Origin: Acinetobacter halotolerans
GTDB lineage: Bacteria; Pseudomonadota; Gammaproteobacteria; Pseudomonadales; Moraxellaceae
Reading direction: 5' to 3'
DNA length: 64,000 nt
Assembly (NCBI RefSeq): GCF_004208515.1
Contig: NZ_SGIM01000002.1
Location: 248,001-312,000, forward strand
Positions within the stretch are counted from its first letter, which is position 1; each line of letters begins with the position of its first letter. Positions 34,283 to 43,597 of this stretch are shown here, piece by piece. The notes beneath the pieces were generated by a model. That model was not told where the DNA came from. It saw only the letters and a program-made list of their open reading frames with translations, and ran no database searches. A program made the translations under genes and the position numbers.

Positions 34283-35695
34283 ATGCCAGTTGTCGTCAAA
34301 AAAAGGTTACTTGATTTGATACAGGATGATCATCAAAATTATTATGAGTTAGTTTCTTTTTTCCTTGACGGGAATATTGCTAACATTGAAAAAGAGAAGA
34401 AGTCTGTCAATTTATTAAAAATGGAATTTGAACAAGTATGTTTAGATGATGTTCATTTTCCCGATCAAATCGGTGATATAAAGCACTGGTATCTAGAGGA
34501 AAATAAAAAAACAGGTAATGCCTATCAAGATTATATAAGCCGAAGACAATTAGGTGGACAGCGAGAATATTTTAAAAATATAGGTCAAGCCTTTGAATTT
34601 CTGATTAAAGTCTCACCAATAAAAAAAGTTGATGGCTCTTGGTTATATAGTATTGTGAATTATTGGAATGATCCTGCATTTCATGATCTTATTTTGATTT
34701 ATTTGGAGGAATTGGGACTAGGTTCAGCTAAATCCAATCATGTATGTATTTATGATGATCTTTTAAGAGTTCTTGGTTTAGATGATTTTGAGCTTTTTCT
34801 CGATGATGAATACTACCACCATGCCGCAATTCAATTGGCTTTAGGGTATGCACCCCCAGAATTTATTCCAGAAATCGTAGGATTTAACTTCGGTTATGAG
34901 AAATTGCCTTTGCATCTTCTGATCACTAATTATGAGCTTAAAGAATTAGGGATTGATTCAAAATATTTTAACTTACATATTACGATTGATAATCTTGATA
35001 ATGGTCATGCTCATAAGTCTTTAAAAACTTTAGAAAATTTTTATAAAAAATTTAAGGATAAAGCGGTTTTTATCAATAAACTAAAACGTGGTTATGCATT
35101 AAATCAACATGGAATTACCTCACTGCAAATTATTAACAATCTCAACTTAGAAGATTTCGTTCATAAAATTTTAAAGCGGAAAGCTTTAATTGGGCAGTTA
35201 GTACATAACGACAAGCAGCAAATCGGCTGTAAATCTATCAATCAATGGCTTTCCAATCCTGATGAAATTGGAAGTTTTATCAATCAATTGATAGAAAAAA
35301 AATGGATCAAACTTAATAAAGCCCCTGAAGAAAGTTTGTTCTGGAAATTGATTAGCCATCAAGATGGAAAGATGTATGGGGTATTTAATCCCACAGAAAA
35401 GCAAATTATTCATGATTGGATTGCGGGAGAACAGTACGCATCTACTTTTCTTTCTTATCACCAACACGTTGATAGAGAACAGCCGATCCATGATTTTTTA
35501 TTTAGTTATATCTCAGATGGGGAACTGGAAAGCTTGCAAACAAGAGTTAGTCAGACCAGTAATCTGGCCCTTAAGCTTTCAAAGTTGACACCTTTTTTAG
35601 CTCCAGATACTCATCACAAAACTATAGGGTTATGGAGTACGCAAAAATATACGGAACTTTTATTCCCTTATTTAACCAGCTCACTTAACCGATAA
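34283..35695 (+). CDS. Iron-containing redox enzyme family protein (heme-oxygenase-like di-iron fold)
   Basis: A 470-residue protein with a HDO-type helical metal-binding core. Ligand-bearing segments are DEYYHHAAIQLALGY (about residues 174-188), FGYEKLPLHLLITNYELKEL (about 207-226) and the HITIDNLDNGHA region (about 238-249). These contain the Glu, His and Asp residues typical of these iron oxygenases. The C-terminal 200 residues are not recognised. The ATG at 34283 is preferred over the upstream one at 34259 because GGAGAG lies just before it. It immediately precedes katE. Reaction unknown. Confidence 0.72.
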   Translation: MPVVVKKRLLDLIQDDHQNYYELVSFFLDGNIANIEKEKKSVNLLKMEFEQVCLDDVHFPDQIGDIKHWYLEENKKTGNAYQDYISRRQLGGQREYFKNIGQAFEFLIKVSPIKKVDGSWLYSIVNYWNDPAFHDLILIYLEELGLGSAKSNHVCIYDDLLRVLGLDDFELFLDDEYYHHAAIQLALGYAPPEFIPEIVGFNFGYEKLPLHLLITNYELKELGIDSKYFNLHITIDNLDNGHAHKSLKTLENFYKKFKDKAVFINKLKRGYALNQHGITSLQIINNLNLEDFVHKILKRKALIGQLVHNDKQQIGCKSINQWLSNPDEIGSFINQLIEKKWIKLNKAPEESLFWKLISHQDGKMYGVFNPTEKQIIHDWIAGEQYASTFLSYHQHVDREQPIHDFLFSYISDGELESLQTRVSQTSNLALKLSKLTPFLAPDTHHKTIGLWSTQKYTELLFPYLTSSLNR

Positions 35696-35745
35696 CGATT
35701 CATCAAAACTTTTTATTTTCTAGCTAACTGTAAATAGGTCGCCAC

Positions 35746-37881
35746 ATGAATGACAACACTAAAAACACTGAAACGAAAAGTGCCTTAGCAGGTCAAACTC
35801 CAGATAAGTGCAATACGACAGAGAAAACAGCTCAACTTGATCAGGTCCGTACAGATGCAACCAATGAAGCATTGACGACTAATCAAGGTGTGAAAATTTC
35901 CGATAATCAAAATAGTCTTAAGGCTGGCGTTCGAGGTTCAACACTACTCGAAGATTTTATTTTAAGAGAAAAAATCACTCATTTTGATCATGAACGTATT
36001 CCTGAACGGATTGTGCATGCTCGAGGTGTCGGTGCACATGGCTATTTTCAGGCATATGAAGGGAATGAACGTTTTACAAAGGCAGGATTTTTAACTGATC
36101 CGACGATTCAAACACCTATTTTTGTACGGTGTTCGACCGTACAAGGCCCACGTGGTTCTGCGGATACCGTTCGTGATATCCGAGGTTTTGCCATCAAATT
36201 TTATACCCAAGAGGGTAATTTTGATTTAGTTGGTAATAATGCGCCTGTTTTTTTCATTCAAGATGGCATTAAATTTCCTGATTTTGTTCATGCAGTCAAA
36301 CCAGAACCACATACAGAAGTTCCAACAGGCGGGAGTGCACATGATACTTTTTGGGATTTTGTATCATTGGTACCCGAATCTGCTCATGCGGTGATGTGGG
36401 CAATGTCCGATCGGGCTATTCCACGTAATTTACGTTCGATCCAAGGTTTTGGTGTGCATACTTTCCGATTGATCGATGCACATGAAAAAGCAAGATTTGT
36501 TAAATTTCATTGGACTCCAAAACAAGGCGTGCATGCACTTGTTTGGGATGAAGCACAAAAATTAGCAGGCAAAGATCCTGATTTTCATCGCAGGGACTTA
36601 TATGAAGCTATTGAGCAGGGCATTTATCCTGAATGGGAGTTAGGCGTGCAGATCATCGAAGAAGAAGATGAAATGAGCTTTGACTTTGATTTGCTTGACC
36701 CTACTAAACTTATTCCAGAAGAATTAGTGCCGATAACACCGCTCGGAAAATTCGTACTTAATCGTAATGTTGACAATTTTTTTGCTGAAACAGAACAAAT
36801 TGCATTCTGTCCAGGTCATATTGTACCTGGTATAGATTTTAGCAATGACCCACTTTTACAAGCTCGTTTGTTTTCTTATACCGATACGCAGCTGAGTCGT
36901 TTAGGTGGACCGAACTTCCATCAAATTCCGATTAATAAGCCTGTATGTCCTTTTCACAATCATCAACGAGATGCAATGCATCAATCTGAAATTCATAAGG
37001 GGCAGGCATCTTATCAACCTAACTCAATTGACAATAATTGGCCGATTGAAGTTCCTGTTGCTACTCAGAATGGTGGTTTCGAGAGTTATCAGGAACGTGT
37101 TGATGGTCATAAAATTCGTCAGCGTAGTGAATCATTTTCCGATCATTTTTCTCAAGCACGTTTGTATTATCAAAGTTTAGCGCCACATGAACAGAAACAC
37201 GTGGTGGACGCTTATACCTTTGAATTAAGTAAGGTTAAACGTCAACACATTAGAGAAAGAGAAGTGCAATCTATTTTGGCCAATATTGATACAGATTTAG
37301 CGCAACAAGTCGGCAAAAATTTAGGAATAAAAGTGCCTGATTTGGCCGAGAATTTCAAACATGCCATGATCGAAAAGTCCGAACGACTTTCTATGCAAGC
37401 TTTTATCCCCGAAGATATTAAAGGCAGAAAAATAGCGGTATTAATTCATGATAACGTCAATGCTGAAAGCGTGCGTACGATTCAGAATTGGGTGATGAAA
37501 GAGAAGGTGATTGCTCATTTACTAACCCCAATGCCCGCTCCAGTAAAAGGTATGCGAGATGAAGAAATCACATCTGATGGGATGCAGAAAGCCGAACCTT
37601 CGATTGCATATGATGCTGTCATTATCGTAGATGGTGATAATTCGAATATGGTTTCCGCAGATGGTGTGACCAAACATTATTTACTTGAAGCTTATAAGCA
37701 TTTAAAGCCTATGGTCTTTTTAGGAGATAAATCAGCATTGTTGGATCAACTTGAGTTAAGCCCTGATGAAGGAACGCTTATACAGGACGATTTTCGTCAT
37801 GTCGCAGAAAAACTAAAACATCTTCTACGACATCACCGAATTTGGTCAAGAGAAGCGCTGATAGAGGCGATTCCAGCTTAG
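35746..37881 (+). CDS. katE: Large-subunit catalase HPII
   Basis: Heme-containing catalase that breaks down H2O2 in stationary phase and stress. The catalytic His lies in ERIVHARGVGAHGYF (about residue 90), the Asn region in VGNNAPVFFIQDGIKFPDF (about 164-182), and the heme-binding Tyr in RLFSYTDTQLSRLGG (about 376). The C-terminal about 150 residues form the class I glutamine-amidotransferase-like domain typical of HPII. An N-terminal extension of about 65 residues is also usual. At 711 residues it is near HPII size. It lies 50 bp after the HDO gene. Confidence 0.96.
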   Translation: MNDNTKNTETKSALAGQTPDKCNTTEKTAQLDQVRTDATNEALTTNQGVKISDNQNSLKAGVRGSTLLEDFILREKITHFDHERIPERIVHARGVGAHGYFQAYEGNERFTKAGFLTDPTIQTPIFVRCSTVQGPRGSADTVRDIRGFAIKFYTQEGNFDLVGNNAPVFFIQDGIKFPDFVHAVKPEPHTEVPTGGSAHDTFWDFVSLVPESAHAVMWAMSDRAIPRNLRSIQGFGVHTFRLIDAHEKARFVKFHWTPKQGVHALVWDEAQKLAGKDPDFHRRDLYEAIEQGIYPEWELGVQIIEEEDEMSFDFDLLDPTKLIPEELVPITPLGKFVLNRNVDNFFAETEQIAFCPGHIVPGIDFSNDPLLQARLFSYTDTQLSRLGGPNFHQIPINKPVCPFHNHQRDAMHQSEIHKGQASYQPNSIDNNWPIEVPVATQNGGFESYQERVDGHKIRQRSESFSDHFSQARLYYQSLAPHEQKHVVDAYTFELSKVKRQHIREREVQSILANIDTDLAQQVGKNLGIKVPDLAENFKHAMIEKSERLSMQAFIPEDIKGRKIAVLIHDNVNAESVRTIQNWVMKEKVIAHLLTPMPAPVKGMRDEEITSDGMQKAEPSIAYDAVIIVDGDNSNMVSADGVTKHYLLEAYKHLKPMVFLGDKSALLDQLELSPDEGTLIQDDFRHVAEKLKHLLRHHRIWSREALIEAIPA

Positions 37882-37904
37882 TTGATTTGGTATGATGATA
37901 AACA

Positions 37905-38873
37905 CTAGATTGCAGTTATTTTGACTAGAACGACTGCAATCCTTTCGATGTGTTGGTAGTTCGGTTGTTCTAACTCTTCGCCAAATACATCAGGATCGAT
38001 TTCCTCATAGGTACATTTCAAAGTTGGATAATTGATGATCCAACTTTGAATGGCTTCCAAAAATTTATTGCCGTATTGGCTGATTGAAATTCCTGTATAT
38101 AGAAAAATGCTACCATTCGGGGCAAGTCTTTTTACGGCCTCTCTTAGAATGTTGAAGGACAATTCTGTACCATCTAAATTGTTTCCACCATGCCGATACT
38201 GCCGTTCTTGGATATCCATCAAATAAGGGGGATTGGCAAATATAAGATCAAAACTCCCCTCTAAATTAGAAAATAAATTGCTATGAATAGGATAAATATT
38301 TTCTAAGCCATTAAATTGTTGGTTTACCTGACTATAAAACAAGGCCTTAGGGTTAATGTCCGCAGTAAATATCTCAGAAATTGAGGGAAAGCGTTTGGCA
38401 ATTGAAATCGCGACAGCTGATGTCCCACAGCATAACTCTACAGCTCGTTGGCAGGATGGAGATTGAGTGAGTAAATATTGCTTAAGATGATAATAAAATC
38501 GATAGGTGTCGGGGCCAAAAAACACGGCATCATTTTCTACGGTTGGAAAAGCAGAATGAATAAATAATTCATCCTCTAATGATGCAACACGGATTTTACT
38601 GAAACATTGGTTGTTCTCAATGCGGATAAGATCTGCTTTTTCCAAGAGGACAAAGAGTTGAGGGTCTAAATCTTCAGGAGCGAAAGGCAGATTCCATCCA
38701 AAAATATCTCTAAGTGTTGTAAACCTTGATGATAAACCTTCCTTTCTTTTTATAATACGTTCGTGGGTTAGTGGAGTAATTACTGTAAATCGATAATTTT
38801 GCTCTTTTAAAAATTTTAATAAAAAGAGCAAAGCATGTTGCTGGAGAAGCGATGTATCAAGGTGTTGTTTCAT
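37905..38873 (-). CDS. SAM-dependent methyltransferase (HemK/RlmG-type, NPPY motif)
   Basis: Class I methyltransferase with an N-terminal helical domain (about residues 1-135) and a catalytic domain. Motif I is CCGTSAVAISIAKRFP (about 148-163), then FTADINPKALFYSQVN and the acceptor motif DLIFANPPYLMD (about 207-218). The (N/D)PPY motif places it among enzymes methylating planar nitrogens (protein glutamine, rRNA bases). The target cannot be determined. It has 322 residues and converges with katE. Confidence 0.82.
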   Translation of the reverse strand: MKQHLDTSLLQQHALLFLLKFLKEQNYRFTVITPLTHERIIKRKEGLSSRFTTLRDIFGWNLPFAPEDLDPQLFVLLEKADLIRIENNQCFSKIRVASLEDELFIHSAFPTVENDAVFFGPDTYRFYYHLKQYLLTQSPSCQRAVELCCGTSAVAISIAKRFPSISEIFTADINPKALFYSQVNQQFNGLENIYPIHSNLFSNLEGSFDLIFANPPYLMDIQERQYRHGGNNLDGTELSFNILREAVKRLAPNGSIFLYTGISISQYGNKFLEAIQSWIINYPTLKCTYEEIDPDVFGEELEQPNYQHIERIAVVLVKITAI

Positions 38874-38924
38874 TGTAGGTCTCTTATTTTTATAAAAATT
38901 TCTGAGCCGAGGTTGATTGTTTAC

Positions 38925-39803
38925 TTAACCATTGACGATTTCACCACCATTGACGTGGATCACTTGTCCCGTAATATAGCTGGCATCATCTGAAGCTAGA
39001 AATAGAAAAGCAGGGGCGACTTCACTGGGTTGTCCCATTCTTCCCATTGGCGTATTTTTACCAAACTCTGCCACAGTTTCTGAGTCAAAACTACTCGGGA
39101 TCAATGGTGTCCAAATCGGACCAGGTGCAACCCCATTTACGCGAATTCCTTTTTTCTGTTTCATCAAGTTATTGGATAAGCTCCGAGTAAAGGTTGTAAT
39201 CGCGCCTTTGGTGCTGGCGTAATCAATTAATTCATCATGACCCTGATAACTGGTAATACTGGTGGTGTTAATGATGCTATCTCCTTCATTTAAATGAGGA
39301 AGTACTGCTTTGGTGAAATAAAACATGGAAAAAATATTGGTTCTAAAAGTTGTTTCTAGTTGTTCATCGCTGATATTCACTATATTGCTTTGTTGAAATT
39401 GTACCGCCGCATTATTGATTAAAATATTTATTTTACCGAACTCATTGATCACTTTGTCGACACTATCAGTGGCAACATTTGGATCGGTGATATCCGCTTT
39501 AATTAACAAACATTGTTGACCTTCTTTTTCTACTAACTGCTTTGTCTCATCTGCATCCTCTTGTTCCTCTAAGTAAACAATAGCAACGTCTGCACCTTCT
39601 CTTGCAAATAAAACAGCAATAGAGCGACCTATGCCACTATCTCCACCGCTAATTAAAGCGACCTTGTCTTTAAGCTTATTACTTCCCTGATGTGTTGTTT
39701 TGATAACCTCTGGGATAGGGTGCATCAGTGTTTGTTTACCAGGTTGATGCTGTTGCTCTTGTGCGGGAGCTGAAGCAGGATATTCATGGGATGTATTGTT
39801 CAT
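38925..39803 (-). CDS. SDR family oxidoreductase, YghA/GSP39-like
   Basis: NAD(P)-dependent SDR with an N-terminal polar extension of about 45 residues (HEYPASAPAQEQQHQPGKQT), typical of YghA/YdaD/GSP39 general-stress proteins. The cofactor motif is SGGDSGIGRSIAVL (about residues 52-65), NNAAVQFQQ follows at about 131, and YxxxK occurs as DYASTKGA (about 200). The C-terminal VIHVNGGEIVNG is standard. Bacillus and enterobacterial relatives are stress-induced. Its place near katE fits that role. 292 residues. Confidence 0.88.
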   Translation of the reverse strand: MNNTSHEYPASAPAQEQQHQPGKQTLMHPIPEVIKTTHQGSNKLKDKVALISGGDSGIGRSIAVLFAREGADVAIVYLEEQEDADETKQLVEKEGQQCLLIKADITDPNVATDSVDKVINEFGKINILINNAAVQFQQSNIVNISDEQLETTFRTNIFSMFYFTKAVLPHLNEGDSIINTTSITSYQGHDELIDYASTKGAITTFTRSLSNNLMKQKKGIRVNGVAPGPIWTPLIPSSFDSETVAEFGKNTPMGRMGQPSEVAPAFLFLASDDASYITGQVIHVNGGEIVNG

Positions 39804-40371
39804 CTTTGCGCGTCCTTAAAATAGATACATTCTATAATCTTTTAAAAAAATGTTATTTTGAGTAAAGACTATATTTAGATTGGTTGTATTTGTATTTATT
39901 GCGTAGTGAGTGATGGTTGAATATAAATTAAATTTATAGAATTAATGCTATTTGATAAGTAAGTTTTTAATAGGGTTATTCTAAAAATAAATATAATTCA
40001 GATTTAAGTGTTGCTGATATGTGTGCGCATCAACAAACTCAATTAATAAGAATTTATACTTTGTTTTAATTTTAAACGTTATATTTATGAAAAATCATGT
40101 TCTAAGCTTGGGATATTTAAAAAGAAGGGTGTTGTTGGATATTGATATTTTATGGAATAGTGTACTTTTTGAGTTGTCTTGAAATCTTTCTAGCTGCTTT
40201 GTAGCCTAATGGTTAAAAAATATGTTTGAAAATGCTAAATAAATAGCATATATCAATTACTTAGCGTTTAAAGTAAAAAAACTATAATACTTATAACTCT
40301 TGTTACAACCATTTAGTCGACAATGATATAAATTTTTTACATAGTAGACTATATTATTCGGGAGAATTATC
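39804..40371. other. Long AT-rich intergenic region
   Basis: About 570 bp between the SDR gene and the 75-residue gene. No gene, repeat or terminator was recognised. Confidence 0.5.
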
Positions 40372-40599
40372 ATGAACAAGATCACTGTGATGATTAAAGA
40401 TCAGGAAGAAAATGAATCTATAGTTGTTGCACAGCTGAATGACATAGAAGATCACGAAGTTCCTTTTTTTAAAAGAGTTGAGCATATTGAGGTTGAAGGT
40501 CGGGAGATTTTTCCGAATATGGATTTTATCTTTGAAGATGAATTAGATGGGAAAACCTATAAAATAATTTCTGTTGTTAATGATAAAAGATTTATTTAA
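40372..40599 (+). CDS. Small hypothetical protein (75 aa)
   Basis: 75 residues, MNKITVMIKDQEENESIVVAQ (shown in part) then alternating strands and helices and an acidic middle (EDHEVPFFKR, EDELDG). GGGAG lies about 8 bp before the ATG and a terminator lies 35 bp after the stop, which supports expression. No signal peptide, no known family. It probably forms a small beta-rich domain. Confidence 0.6.
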   Translation: MNKITVMIKDQEENESIVVAQLNDIEDHEVPFFKRVEHIEVEGREIFPNMDFIFEDELDGKTYKIISVVNDKRFI

Positions 40600-40633
40600 A
40601 CAATTTAGGTGATTAACTTTTTTTTAAAAAAAT

Positions 40634-40670
40634 AACCCACTTATGTTAATCAAATAAGTGGGTTTTGTTT
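40634..40670 (+). terminator. Rho-independent terminator of the 75-aa gene
   Basis: AACCCACTTAT (40634-40644) pairs perfectly with ATAAGTGGGTT (40654-40664) across 9 nt, followed by TTGTTT. Confidence 0.85.
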
Positions 40671-40783
40671 TATAAAGATAAAATTTTTAAAAGATTAAGC
40701 AATAAAATAATGATTTAAAAGTATGGAGTAGTAATCAAAATATTATATGAATGTCAGTTTATTTAGTTAAAATATTAAAAATC

Positions 40784-40822
40784 AAGAAAAGAACTTGCTG
40801 ATTGTATGTAAGCAAGCTCTTT
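40784..40822 (-). terminator. Candidate terminator of ddrR
   Basis: On the minus strand AAAGAGCTTGCT pairs with AGCAAGTTCTTT (one G-U) and is followed by TCTTG. It lies about 32 bp past the ddrR stop codon. The T-run is broken, hence moderate confidence. Confidence 0.65.
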
Positions 40823-40853
40823 GTAATGAAATTATATTTATTGTTTATCGCTA

Positions 40854-41084
40854 TCAAGTAATTGGGTTGAGACCTTTAACAATATCACTAAATTCAGAAC
40901 CATTTAACCAAAAAGATTTCTTTAAGAAGAGGGTAGTCATAATACTTTCTGCTGCTTCACTATTCTGGCTTTCACAAAACAGTCCATAGCTATTGCCTAG
41001 TACAGTGTTGTTTTCAATAAGACGAATAAAGTAAGCATGTTGTTCATCAGCATAGCCAAGAATTGCATCACGTCGACTGTCCAT
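40854..41084 (-). CDS. ddrR: DNA damage response regulator DdrR
   Basis: Small Acinetobacter-specific co-regulator of the UmuDAb-controlled DNA damage response. It has 76 residues, starts MDSRRDAILGYADEQHAYF and contains ESIMTTLFLKKSFWLNGS. It is divergent from umuDAb, the gene order that defines ddrR. GGAG lies about 10 bp before the ATG. DdrR has no enzymatic domain and modulates UmuDAb repression. I recognised it from length, position and sequence; no alignment was run. Confidence 0.85.
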   Translation of the reverse strand: MDSRRDAILGYADEQHAYFIRLIENNTVLGNSYGLFCESQNSEAAESIMTTLFLKKSFWLNGSEFSDIVKGLNPIT

Positions 41085-41308
41085 TTTTCATGTCTCCACA
41101 TCAAAAATATTTGAATAAAACCTAACGGCTGATAGATCAGATTTATTCGTGAATGAGATCAATAACTTAAATGCCATATAGAAGTGGAAAGCATCATAAG
41201 TGATTCATTTCAAACATTAATCTCACTTTGTTTTACATCCTTGTCCAAGTTAAACAAATGAGGGTCTGATCTATGAAATTTATTGTTATGCAAAATTAAT
41301 TGCACGTC

Positions 41309-41335
41309 AACTTGAATTTGTAACTTTTTCAAGTT
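41309..41335. promoter_or_regulatory. UmuDAb-type operator upstream of umuDAb
   Basis: AACTTGAA-N11-TTCAAGTT is an inverted repeat whose core (TTGAATTTGTAAC, TTTTTCAA) closely resembles the known UmuDAb-binding palindrome. It lies 43 bp upstream of the umuDAb start and is 225 bp from the ddrR start. Confidence 0.8.
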
Positions 41336-41377
41336 AAATTGAATTACTGTTGTTAATCACTTGGATTGGGAGGAAAG

Positions 41378-41989
41378 ATGTCCAAAAAAAATGACTTTGA
41401 GCATGGCGGTGCGAGAGCAAATGCTGGGCGGAAGGCACAATTCAGTGAACCGACCAAAGTGATTCGTGTTCCTGAATCCCAAGTGGATTTCATCAAAAAT
41501 TGGTTACTGAATAATGTCAAAACTGGCACGCATACAGATTTGACCTCCACAATGAAAATTCAAAATGTTCAAGCGAACAATGATCGAATTTACCACATTC
41601 CACTGGCAACGGAACGTGTTGCGGCGGGATTTCCATCACCCGCACAAGATCATGTGGAGCAAGCACTGGATTTAAATCAGTTTTTAATTCGAAATGAAAA
41701 CTCTACTTTTATTGTGAAAGCCAATTCACTGTCGATGTTAGATGTCGGAATTGATATTGATGATCCTTTAGTTGTTGATCGGAGTATTCCTGCGAAGTCG
41801 GGTGATATTGTGATTGCATTGATTGACAATGATTTCACGGTGAAACGCTTGATGATTGATCATCATTTTAATCCGCCAAAAGTATGGCTAAAGGCTGAAA
41901 ATCCTGATTATCAAAATATTTACATACATGAGGGACAGGAGTTGGTGATTTGGGGTGTGGTGACGTATAACTTGAAACCGATGAGGTAA
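41378..41989 (+). CDS. umuD: UmuDAb, LexA-like repressor/UmuD protein
   Basis: S24-family self-cleaving protein that replaces LexA as SOS repressor in Acinetobacter and contributes to polymerase V. It has exactly 203 residues from the ATG at 41378, where GGAGG lies 4-5 bp upstream; an earlier in-frame TTG lacks this support. Landmarks match UmuDAb numbering: cleavage A83-G84 (VAAGFPSP), Ser119 (SLSM) and Lys156 (FTVKRL). The N-terminal extension of about 60 residues carries the DNA-binding region absent from ordinary UmuD. umuC follows after 6 bp. Confidence 0.96.
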   Translation: MSKKNDFEHGGARANAGRKAQFSEPTKVIRVPESQVDFIKNWLLNNVKTGTHTDLTSTMKIQNVQANNDRIYHIPLATERVAAGFPSPAQDHVEQALDLNQFLIRNENSTFIVKANSLSMLDVGIDIDDPLVVDRSIPAKSGDIVIALIDNDFTVKRLMIDHHFNPPKVWLKAENPDYQNIYIHEGQELVIWGVVTYNLKPMR

Positions 41990-41995
41990 GTGTCA

Positions 41996-43294
41996 ATGAA
42001 TGTACCACAACGTATTTTTGCTTTGATCGATGTAAATAACGCTTATGTCAGTTGTGAGCGCGTATTTAATCCAAAGTTAGAAAATCGTCCTGTGGTTGTG
42101 CTTTCAAATAACGATGGCTGTGTGGTTTCTCGTTCTTATGAAGCAAAAAAGCTTGGCATAAGAATGGCTGTGCCTTTATTTCAAATTGAAGAAATTATTC
42201 AGCAGCATCAAGTTGAAGTACTTTCAAGCAATTATGCCTTGTATGCAGAAATGTCACGTCGTTTCATGAATATACTGGGTAGTTTTGTGGATCCTTGTGA
42301 GCAAGAAGTTTATTCGATTGATGAATGCTTTTTAGAGTTGACTGCTTATCAACAAAGTTATGATTTGAGTGAATATGCCCGTCAAATTTTAGCGACAGTC
42401 AAAAGTTGGTTAGGATTACCATGCTGTATCGGTATCGGATACTCCAAAACACAAGCAAAACTTGCGAATAACTTAGCTAAAACGCATGCCTGTTTCGATA
42501 GTGTTTGTAACATCGTTGATGAAGATCCTTGTATTATTGAGGACTTACTTCTTCATACACCTGTAGGAGAGGTGTGGGGTGTCGGACGAAAGATTCGACA
42601 GCGCTTAGAAAAAATGAATATTTGTTCAGTGATGGATTTAGTCCAAGCAGACCCCAAAATGATCGGGAAACAATTTTCTGTAGTAATGGAAAATACAGTC
42701 AAAGAATTACAAGGAATGGCGTGTTTAGAGATTGAAGATGTGATTTCAGACCGTCGACAAGTATTAAGTAGTCGTTCCTTTGGTCAGCCGATTGAAGATA
42801 AAAATAGCCTAAGTGGTGCTTTAACTGAGTTTAGCTTGCGGGCAATAGAACGCCTTCGCAAACAAAATTTATTGTGTAAGACTGTTGGGATCAGTATCCG
42901 AACCAATCGATTTAATAAAGAACAATATTATCGTCCATTTACCATGGTGTATTTGGCTGATTATAGTGATGATCGTTTGGAAATTATAAAAGCGGTACAA
43001 CAAGGCTTAGATCGAATCTATCTAGCAGGACATCGTTATAAAAAAGCAGAGGTCATTTTACTGGATATCATTCCGCGACACAGCCATGCGGTTGATTTAT
43101 TCCATAATACGGATGAACTGATTGCTCGTCAGAATCTTTCGGTCGCTTTTGATGAAATTAATGAACGATTTGGGCGAGATATGATGACATTCGGGCGATT
43201 GATTACTCCGCAAGGACGAACTTGGGGAATGACTCAAAATCATAAATCACCCAGTTATCTGACCAAGTGGGATGAAGTATTGAGAGTTGGGTAG
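41996..43294 (+). CDS. umuC: DNA polymerase V subunit UmuC
   Basis: Y-family error-prone polymerase catalytic subunit. Motifs are [19 protein letters not shown] (metal-binding Asp and the steric-gate region, about residues 7-25), [10 protein letters not shown] (catalytic acidic pair, about 101-110) and [19 protein letters not shown] (about 142-160). A little-finger domain and a C-terminal tail ([12 protein letters not shown]) follow. The ATG at 41996 has GAGG 8 bp upstream. A GTG at 41990 is also in frame. It is coupled to umuDAb, so it is SOS-inducible. At 432 residues it is complete. Confidence 0.96.
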   Translation: MNVPQRIFALIDVNNAYVSCERVFNPKLENRPVVVLSNNDGCVVSRSYEAKKLGIRMAVPLFQIEEIIQQHQVEVLSSNYALYAEMSRRFMNILGSFVDPCEQEVYSIDECFLELTAYQQSYDLSEYARQILATVKSWLGLPCCIGIGYSKTQAKLANNLAKTHACFDSVCNIVDEDPCIIEDLLLHTPVGEVWGVGRKIRQRLEKMNICSVMDLVQADPKMIGKQFSVVMENTVKELQGMACLEIEDVISDRRQVLSSRSFGQPIEDKNSLSGALTEFSLRAIERLRKQNLLCKTVGISIRTNRFNKEQYYRPFTMVYLADYSDDRLEIIKAVQQGLDRIYLAGHRYKKAEVILLDIIPRHSHAVDLFHNTDELIARQNLSVAFDEINERFGRDMMTFGRLITPQGRTWGMTQNHKSPSYLTKWDEVLRVG

Positions 43295-43597
43295 GTTGTT
43301 TTAAACTGCAGATTTGATATGTGTTTTAGTTGATTAGAATATGGCTCAAATTTAACCTGACAGTCTTAAATCAAATATCGGTAACTGTCAGATCAGGTTT
43401 GAGCTAGTACATATGAGTCGTTGTTGAATTTCTCTGTTCATAGATACCAATTATATTGAAAGGATGTCGATGAATCACACAAATGACTCGCTATTTTTTA
43501 CAGCAAATGCCAACAGATCCCTAATCTTTTCCTCATAAATTTATTTTCACTTTTCATTTAATTCTTTCATACAATGTTTAGTAGGATCGTTTCCACA
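43295..43597. other. Intergenic region between convergent umuC and efflux OMF gene
   Basis: About 300 bp. It contains one long imperfect hairpin (43344-43404, listed separately). No gene was recognised. Confidence 0.6.
43344..43404. terminator. Long imperfect hairpin, probable transcription end region
   Basis: GCTCAAATTTAACCTGACAGT (43344-43364, shown in part as an arm) can pair with the 43384-43404 arm over 21 positions with few mismatches and some G-U. Seven outer and seven inner pairs are perfect. No T-run follows, so it may be an RNA-processing hairpin rather than a simple terminator. Confidence 0.45.

Noticed and set aside
41133..41273. 9-bp inverted repeat TAGATCAGA / TCTGATCTA with 123 bp between arms
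   Set aside because: The arms are far apart, AT-rich and may pair by chance. Not convincing as an element.
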